DNA from: Rhodobacterales bacterium
GTDB lineage: Bacteria > Pseudomonadota > Alphaproteobacteria > Rhodobacterales > Rhodobacteraceae
Reading direction: 5' to 3'
Length of the DNA: 11,168 bases
Assembly: GCA_013298485.1 (NCBI GenBank)
Contig: JAAFHS010000036.1
Location: forward strand, 1-11,168
In this document: positions 6,884-11,168 of the stretch, in pieces
How the letters are laid out: each line of letters begins with the position of its first letter
How positions within the stretch are numbered: the stretch's first letter is position 1
Program-made: the position numbers and the translations under genes
Notes under the pieces: model-generated
Database searches by the model: none
Told to the model about the DNA's origin: nothing
The model's input: only the letters and a program-made list of their open reading frames with translations

Positions 6884-8106
6884 CAGTTGGTCCCTCCGGT
6901 CGCTGTTGTGGTCGTCGTGCCGGTCTGCGTCGATGCCGCACCTGCCGGGGCCATGCGGCCCAGTTCATTCAGCGGCAGGAAGGGCACGACGCCCTGCCCC
7001 GCCTCGTCACCGCCGACGCCGTCAAGGATCACCTTGTTCATATTGCCGAACACCCGTTCCATGGTTTCCAAATACAGCCGCTGGCGCGTGACCTCGGGGG
7101 CTTTGACATATTCGGCATAGACCGACAGGAAGGCCGCAGCCTCGCCTTGTGCGTCGTTCACGACCCTTGCGCGATAGGCCTCGGCCTCTTCCAGCAGGGC
7201 GGCCGCCTGTCCGCGCGCACCTGCCGTGACCTGATTGGCATAGGCATCAGCCCGGCTTTGCAGGGTATCGCGTTCCTGTTGTGCCGACTGCACGCCGCGG
7301 AAGGCATCTGCCACGGGGGCCGGTGGGGCCGCGCGCTGCAGGTTGACCCGCAGGACATTGATCCCGGCATTGTAGCTGTCAAGCGTGGTCTGGATCGCGG
7401 TGCGCAGATCACTGACGATCTGACCACGGTCGCGGTTCAGGATCGGCAGCAGTTCGGAGCGTGCGATGATGTCGCGCATCGCACTTTCAGAGACCGCACG
7501 GATCGTGTCTTCGGGATCGGCAAGGTTGAACAAATAATCTTCGGGGTTGGAGATGTTCCACACCACCTCAAAGCCGATATCGACAATGTTCTGATCGCGC
7601 GTCAGCATCAGGCCCGCATCCAGCGCATTGGCCGTGCCAAGGCCGATCTGCGTGGTCTGTTCGACGCCGACCGGCACTTTTTCATAGGTGATGACGGGCC
7701 ACGGAGCAAAGTTCAGACCGGGTTCGCCCACCTGCGCGCGCTCACCCAGGAACAGTTCCACCGACCGCTCTTCGGGGGCGACGGAATAGAAGGACATCCA
7801 GCCCCAGAGCAGAAAGGCACCCAGCGCACCGATGGCCAATCCCTGCCGGGTCAGGAGCGGCCCGTCCGGGCCGCGCCCGCCGCCACCCAAGGGGCCGCGG
7901 CCGTTGCCGCCACCGCCGCCGCCACGCCCGCCCATCAGCACGCGCAGGCGTTCCTGGCCTGACTTGACCAGATCGTCGATCTGGGAAATGCCGGGGGTTT
8001 CGCCCGGACGGCGGGGGCCACCCCGATTGGGTTCGCGGTCACGTTCGCCCCGATCACGATCATCACCGTTTCCGCCGCCGCCCCATGGGCCACCGTTCCC
8101 TGACAT
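6883..8106 (-). CDS. hflK: HflK, membrane stomatin-like regulator of FtsH
   Basis: A 407-residue partner of HflC. It starts with a cytoplasmic Gly/Asp/Arg-rich segment, including a very glycine-rich run at about 59-79, then one transmembrane segment at about 89-108 (LAIGALGAFLLWGWMSFYSV) and a Band-7 domain (APEERSVELFLGE, EPGLNFAPWPVITYEKVPV). A helical region at about 260-350 contains AFRGVQSAQQERD and EAEAYRARVVNDAQGEAAAF, characteristic of HflK. The C-terminus is a Thr/Gly tail. The frame is open for 17 more codons to an ATG at 8157, but the MSGNGGPWGGGG start at 8106 is the family's usual beginning. A GAAGGG lies about ten bases upstream. It follows gor after 58 bases and is probably in one transcript with it. 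Confidence 0.97.
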   Translation of the reverse strand: MSGNGGPWGGGGNGDDRDRGERDREPNRGGPRRPGETPGISQIDDLVKSGQERLRVLMGGRGGGGGGNGRGPLGGGGRGPDGPLLTRQGLAIGALGAFLLWGWMSFYSVAPEERSVELFLGERAQVGEPGLNFAPWPVITYEKVPVGVEQTTQIGLGTANALDAGLMLTRDQNIVDIGFEVVWNISNPEDYLFNLADPEDTIRAVSESAMRDIIARSELLPILNRDRGQIVSDLRTAIQTTLDSYNAGINVLRVNLQRAAPPAPVADAFRGVQSAQQERDTLQSRADAYANQVTAGARGQAAALLEEAEAYRARVVNDAQGEAAAFLSVYAEYVKAPEVTRQRLYLETMERVFGNMNKVILDGVGGDEAGQGVVPFLPLNELGRMAPAGAASTQTGTTTTTATGGTN

Positions 8107-8164
8107 TCCGTAACAACCCTTCTTGTTTCGCATTCTGCCTAAACTGGTCATTTCCAAGTGGAAT

Positions 8165-9523
8165 TCAAGCGCGGCGTATTGGTTTGCGCAGCGTGACCAG
8201 TTCTTCGGCCATCGTGGGGTGCACGGCGACCGTGCGGTCGAAATCTTCTTTCGTGGCCCCCATCTTGATCGCGATGGCGGCCAGCTGGATCATCTCGCCC
8301 GCGTCGGGCGCCACGATATGGCAGCCAAGCACGCGGCGCGAGCCTTGGCTGACGATCAGTTTCATCATCACGCGGTCGGTCCGCCCGGCGAAGGCGGTCT
8401 TCATCGGGCGGAAGCTGGTTGCGTAAACCTCGATCGGTTCCTGTTCACGCGCGGCCTCTTCAGTCAGGCCGATGGCCCCCATTTCGGGCTGGGTGAACAC
8501 GGCCGATGCAACCAGATCATGGTCTGCTTTGGTCGGAATGCCGCGAAACACCGTGTCGGCAAAGGCATGCCCTTCACGGATCGCGACGGGGGTCAGGTTG
8601 ATGCGGTCGGTGACATCACCCACCGCAAAGATTGAGGGGACGGCGGTCTGACTGTAGTCATCAACCACGATCTGCCCGCGCCGGCCCATCTGCACGCCGA
8701 GGGTTTGGAGCCCGATCCCCGTGCTGTTGGGCACCCGGCCCGTGGCGAACAGCACAAGGTCGAATTCATGCTGCGAGCCATCGGTTGCCTTGGCGCAGAT
8801 GCCGCCCGGGCTTTTTTCCAGATGGATCAGATCGGTGCCGCAGCGGATGGTGATGCCGCGTTCCTGCATCGCGGTCGACACATGCCCGCGCGCCTCGTCA
8901 TCAAAGCCGCGCAGGATCTGCGCACCGCGGTAGTATTGCGTGGTCTTCACGCCAAGCCCGTGCAGGATGCAGGCAAATTCCGATGCGATATAGCCCCCGC
9001 CCACCACCAGCGCGTGTTTCGGCAGGGCGGGCAGGTGGAACATCTCGTTCGAGGTCACACCCAGTTCCGCGCCCGGAATATCGGGGCGGAAAGGATGCCC
9101 GCCCGTCGCAATCAGGATATGCGCGGCCGTGAAGGTTTCGCCGGTTGCGAGCCGCACGGTATGGGCATCTTCCAGCACTGCGCGGGCATCGTGCATCGTG
9201 ACGCCCGCATTGGCCAGCGTGCTGCGGTAGGCGCCTTCCAGACGGTCAAGCTCCCCCTCCAGGGTCGTGCGGAAACGCGGCCAGTCAAACGCGCCTGCCG
9301 TGACATCCCAGCCATAGGCGCGGGCGAGATCAAGGTCGGCGGGAAAGCCTGAGGCAAAGACCATCAGTTTCTTGGGCACGCAGCCCCGGATGACGCAGGT
9401 GCCGCCCATGCGGCTTTCTTCGGCCAGACCGACCCGCGCGCCACCCTCGGCCGCCGCAATCCGCGCGGCACGCACGCCGCCCGAGCCGCCACCGATGACG
9501 AAAAGATCGTAGTCAAAGGTCAT
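8165..9523 (-). CDS. gor: Glutathione-disulfide reductase
   Basis: A 452-residue flavoprotein disulfide reductase that regenerates glutathione from its disulfide using NADPH in the cytoplasm. The FAD-binding GGGSGG is at 11-16, and the redox-active disulfide is Cys43/Cys48 in GGTCVIRGCVPKK. The NAD(P)-binding motif is VVGGGYIASEFA, followed by arginines in QYYRGAQILRGFD at the positions that give NADPH preference in glutathione reductases. The second FAD motif is FAVGDV. The C-terminal catalytic pair is His435-Glu440 in VAVHPTMAEELVTLR. This identifies glutathione reductase rather than lipoamide or mercuric reductase. The ATG at 9523 overlaps the rpiA stop (ATGA), with AAGGA directly before it, so translation is probably coupled. 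Its product could support the glutathione pool drawn on by peroxidases, including, if it uses glutathione, the peroxidase at 1083-1640. Confidence 0.97.
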   Translation of the reverse strand: MTFDYDLFVIGGGSGGVRAARIAAAEGGARVGLAEESRMGGTCVIRGCVPKKLMVFASGFPADLDLARAYGWDVTAGAFDWPRFRTTLEGELDRLEGAYRSTLANAGVTMHDARAVLEDAHTVRLATGETFTAAHILIATGGHPFRPDIPGAELGVTSNEMFHLPALPKHALVVGGGYIASEFACILHGLGVKTTQYYRGAQILRGFDDEARGHVSTAMQERGITIRCGTDLIHLEKSPGGICAKATDGSQHEFDLVLFATGRVPNSTGIGLQTLGVQMGRRGQIVVDDYSQTAVPSIFAVGDVTDRINLTPVAIREGHAFADTVFRGIPTKADHDLVASAVFTQPEMGAIGLTEEAAREQEPIEVYATSFRPMKTAFAGRTDRVMMKLIVSQGSRRVLGCHIVAPDAGEMIQLAAIAIKMGATKEDFDRTVAVHPTMAEELVTLRKPIRRA

Positions 9524-10308
9524 TCCTTCATATCCGCAAAGATGTTGTCGCCGGGGGCAAGGTCGACCCGGTCATCATGGTCATCGCCCGAATTGATATC
9601 GCGCACGGTGACACGCCCGTCGCCATGGCCGATCACGACGATATCGCAGATGTCGATGAACAGGCCGTTTTCCACGACGCCGGGGATCTGGTTCAGCACC
9701 AGTGCCAGCTGGCGGGGATTGCCGATGCGGGTGAGATGCAGATCGACGATGTAATTCGCCTCATCCGTCACAAGGGGTGTCTGGCCGTTCATCCGCAGCG
9801 TGCAGTCGCGGCCCAGCACATCAAGGCTGACCAGCGTTTCCTCGATCAGCGCCTTGGTGGTCTGCCAGCCGAAGGGGATCACCTCCACCGGCAGGGGGAA
9901 GGCGCCCAGCTGCGCCACCTCTTTGGCGGCATCGGCAATCACGATCATCTGGTCAGAGGCGGTGGCCACGATCTTTTCCTGCAGGAGTGCCGCCCCGCCA
10001 CCTTTGATGAGGTTCAGATGGCTGTCGAATTCATCGGCCCCGTCGATGGTGAGGTCGAGCCATTTGGCATCATCAAGCGAGGTGATCGGAATGCCGACCT
10101 TGCGCGCGAGTTCCGCGGTACGGCTGGACGTGGGCACGCCCAGGATCTTCAGCCCTTCTTCGCGGACGCGTTCACCCAGGCAGCGCACCATCCAGGCGGC
10201 GGTGGAGCCGGTGCCGAGGCCCACTTTCATGCCGCCTTCCACAAAATCGACGGCGCGTTTGGCGGCCACGAATTTGGCTTTGTCGATGGGGGAAAGCTCT
10301 GCGGCCAT
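9520..10308 (-). CDS. rpiA: Ribose-5-phosphate isomerase A
   Basis: A 262-residue enzyme interconverting ribose 5-phosphate and ribulose 5-phosphate in the pentose phosphate and Calvin pathways. Family motifs are GLGTGSTA (30-37), TIDGADEFD (87-95) and KGGGAALLQEKI (102-113). Asp89, Asp92, Lys102 and Glu111 match E. coli Asp81, Asp84, Lys94 and Glu103 with a constant offset of eight. The C-terminal end (about 235-262, with GDDHDDRVDL) extends past the shorter E. coli form. The ATG at 10308 has GGAGG six bases upstream; an earlier in-frame ATG at 10335 lacks one and adds nine residues. First gene of the rpiA-gor-hflK-hflC(-degP) run, so its promoter should lie in the region to the right. Confidence 0.97.
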   Translation of the reverse strand: MAAELSPIDKAKFVAAKRAVDFVEGGMKVGLGTGSTAAWMVRCLGERVREEGLKILGVPTSSRTAELARKVGIPITSLDDAKWLDLTIDGADEFDSHLNLIKGGGAALLQEKIVATASDQMIVIADAAKEVAQLGAFPLPVEVIPFGWQTTKALIEETLVSLDVLGRDCTLRMNGQTPLVTDEANYIVDLHLTRIGNPRQLALVLNQIPGVVENGLFIDICDIVVIGHGDGRVTVRDINSGDDHDDRVDLAPGDNIFADMKE

Positions 10309-10407
10309 GGGGCACCTCCGGGTCTGCGATGCCATGTCTTATAGGCATTGCGCAGGCGGGGGGCGAGAGGCAAACAGCGGGTCAGGGTGCCTGATGGACA
10401 GGTGCGG

Positions 10408-10427
10408 AAATTGACGGCTGTCAATTT
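10408..10427. promoter_or_regulatory. Perfect 8-bp inverted repeat, operator-like, overlapping a -35-like hexamer
   Basis: AAATTGAC (10408-10415) and GTCAATTT (10420-10427) are exact reverse complements around GGCT. The minus-strand reading contains TTGACA (10424-10419), a consensus -35, pointing at rpiA about 110 bases away, but no good -10 follows at 16-18 bases. The symmetry fits a dimeric regulator site. The function is inferred. Confidence 0.45.
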
Positions 10428-10430
10428 ACA

Positions 10431-10445
10431 TGTATTTCGTATACA
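10431..10445. promoter_or_regulatory. Short inverted repeat next to the operator-like site
   Basis: TGTAT (10431-10435) and ATACA (10441-10445) pair around TTCGT, three bases from the larger inverted repeat. It could be a second binding half or simply AT-rich promoter DNA. Confidence 0.3.
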
Positions 10446-10463
10446 GATCAGGTTCTTACAGAG

Positions 10464-10472
10464 TTATCCACA
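10464..10472 (+). promoter_or_regulatory. Consensus DnaA box
   Basis: TTATCCACA is an exact match to the 9-base bacterial DnaA box. It is followed by CACGTG (10475-10480) and the 10-base palindrome GTGTTAACAC (10478-10487). I see no second consensus box in the window, so this is more likely a single regulatory or titration site than an origin. Confidence 0.5.
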
Positions 10473-10515
10473 GGCACGTGTTAACACTTTTGAAACATTC
10501 CGTGATCGGGGGACC

Positions 10516-10533
10516 GGGGAGAACCATCTCCCC
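10516..10533. repeat. Hairpin GGGGAG / CTCCCC
   Basis: GGGGAG (10516-10521) pairs exactly with CTCCCC (10528-10533) around a six-base loop. It is the first of three C/G-tract hairpins in the rpiA upstream region. Confidence 0.45.
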
Positions 10534-10543
10534 ATCCCAAAAA

Positions 10544-10563
10544 CCTCCCCCCACAGTGGGAGG
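10544..10563. repeat. Hairpin CCTCCC / GGGAGG, copy 1 of this region
   Basis: CCTCCC (10544-10549) pairs with GGGAGG (10558-10563). The same stem is present at 3901-3916 and, lengthened, at 10628-10666. Confidence 0.5.
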
Positions 10564-10627
10564 GTAACCACATACTAAAAATCATCTGACCTGACGAGCT
10601 TCGGCTTTCTGTGAAACGTCGGTGAAG

Positions 10628-10666
10628 GGCACCTCCCTCCCCCCTTGGTGGGGGAGGGAGGGTGCC
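10628..10666. repeat. Long GC-rich hairpin of the CCTCCC/GGGAGG type
   Basis: Bases 10628-10642 pair with 10651-10666, fifteen pairs with a single bulged base, around an eight-base loop. No T-run follows on either strand, so it is not a standard intrinsic terminator, though it could end or protect the EF-hand transcript coming from the right. Confidence 0.6.
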
Positions 10667-10796
10667 GGAGACCTGCGATATGTCCATCTGCGATAGCCCT
10701 GCCCGTAAGGGGAAGGGAAGCACCTGGGCTTGCCACTGGTGCAGGCGCCATCCGGCATGAGGTGAGTGGGGTTTTGATCGGAGGCCGCCCCCGGGG

Positions 10797-11168
10797 TCAG
10801 CCCGCCGCCTGCATCAGGCGGGCCACCTCGCGCAGTTCGGCCAGCGTCAGGGTCCCGTCGGCATCCAGATCAAGGCCCATCAGCGCCATGGCGCGGGCCG
10901 CGTCGGCGTCCGATACCGCCTCCATCGCCACGGCATCGGCACGGGCGCGCGCCTCATCCGCCGTCACGCGGCCATCGCCGTCGGCATCGGCCGCCGCATG
11001 CGACAGCATGATGCGGCCCCTGATCCGCGCCTCCGCCGCGCCCGCGATGATGCCGACCTCGGCCCCCGTGACCGTGCCATCGGCATCAAGATCGGCCTCG
11101 ACCAGGCGGCGGATCACATTGGCCCGCTGGCGCGCGCGTTCCACCTGCAGCGATTGTGTGACGCCTGC
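10797..11168 (-). CDS. EF-hand calcium-binding protein, 5' end outside the window
   Basis: The last 123 residues of a protein whose start lies beyond the right edge; the frame is open to the last base, and the in-window GTG at 11144 need not be the start. Three canonical 12-residue EF-hand loops are visible: DLDADGTVTGAE, DADGDGRVTADE and DLDADGTLTLAE (about residues 26-37, 61-72 and 100-111 of the visible part), each with acidic residues at 1, 3, 5 and 12 and Gly at 6. Spacing of 35 and 39 residues between loops leaves room for the flanking helices. The composition is Ala/Arg/Asp-rich with no cysteine. Many proteins of this type in related bacteria are exported, but the N-terminus is not here to show a signal peptide. 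Calcium binding is well supported; the biological role is unknown. Confidence 0.85.
   Translation of the reverse strand, partial: AGVTQSLQVERARQRANVIRRLVEADLDADGTVTGAEVGIIAGAAEARIRGRIMLSHAAADADGDGRVTADEARARADAVAMEAVSDADAARAMALMGLDLDADGTLTLAELREVARLMQAAG

Larger units (their letters stand above)
10309..10796. other. Intergenic region upstream of rpiA, rich in palindromes
   Basis: A 488-base gap between the EF-hand gene stop and the rpiA start. From rpiA outward it holds: a TATAAG -10-like hexamer on the minus strand (10343-10338) without a clear -35; a relatively AT-rich patch (about 10405-10500) with two inverted repeats, a DnaA box and a palindrome; three GC-rich hairpins (10516-10533, 10544-10563, 10628-10666); and a direct repeat CTGCGATA (10673-10680 and 10688-10695). 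No convincing coding frame. Confidence 0.65.

Noticed and set aside
7866..7879. Second copy of the inverted-repeat end (GGGCCGCGCCCG) within hflK
   Set aside because: The match is only 12 bases in the glycine-rich coding stretch and is explained by codon composition.
8107..8157. Longer HflK start at 8157
   Set aside because: The added 17 residues are not typical of the family, while MSGNGGPWGGGG at 8106 is the usual N-terminus.
10405..10500. Replication origin
   Set aside because: Only one consensus DnaA box is present and no replication gene is nearby, which is too little for an origin.

Overview
The window looks like a stretch of an alphaproteobacterial chromosome, most likely from the Rhodobacteraceae/Roseobacter lineage. 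This is inferred from the high GC content, the gene families (a FdVI-type [2Fe-2S] ferredoxin, a DUF1178 protein, an alphaproteobacterial-style NUDIX hydrolase, RpiA with a C-terminal extension) and the order rpiA-gor-hflK-hflC-degP. No transposase, phage gene, tRNA, rRNA or CRISPR array is visible. Most of the window is ordinary housekeeping and stress chromosome. The unusual material is in one start codon and in the intergenic DNA.

Left part (1-2744). A minus-strand pair encodes an exported glutathione peroxidase and, overlapping its stop codon, a class I histone-deacetylase-like (AcuC-type) enzyme that runs off the left edge. The deacetylase frame has no ATG, GTG or TTG at its expected start; it appears to begin with CTG inside a CTGA overlap. 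Divergently on the plus strand lie a NUDIX hydrolase and a DUF1178 protein, probably co-transcribed.

Middle (2774-4163). A [2Fe-2S] ferredoxin (minus) converges on DUF1178 and diverges from a small predicted lipoprotein with a peptidoglycan-binding domain (plus). The 361-bp convergent gap after that gene holds a strong hairpin, a 131-bp element with long inverted-repeat ends (3888-4018), and a classic intrinsic terminator for degP.

Right part (4164-10308). All genes are on the minus strand and read right to left as rpiA, gor, hflK, hflC, degP. rpiA/gor overlap as ATGA and hflK/hflC as TGATG. A hairpin after hflC and a candidate promoter suggest that degP can also be transcribed separately. 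The cluster joins pentose-phosphate carbon flow, NADPH-dependent glutathione reduction, control of the membrane protease FtsH, and periplasmic proteolysis.

Right edge (10309-11168). A 488-bp gene-free region upstream of rpiA contains a relatively AT-rich patch with two inverted repeats, one consensus DnaA box and a further palindrome, followed by three GC-rich hairpins. After it comes the 3' part of a minus-strand EF-hand protein. I did not find a convincing new multi-gene system. The best leads are the inverted-repeat element at 3888-4018, the operator-like sites upstream of rpiA, and the CTG start.
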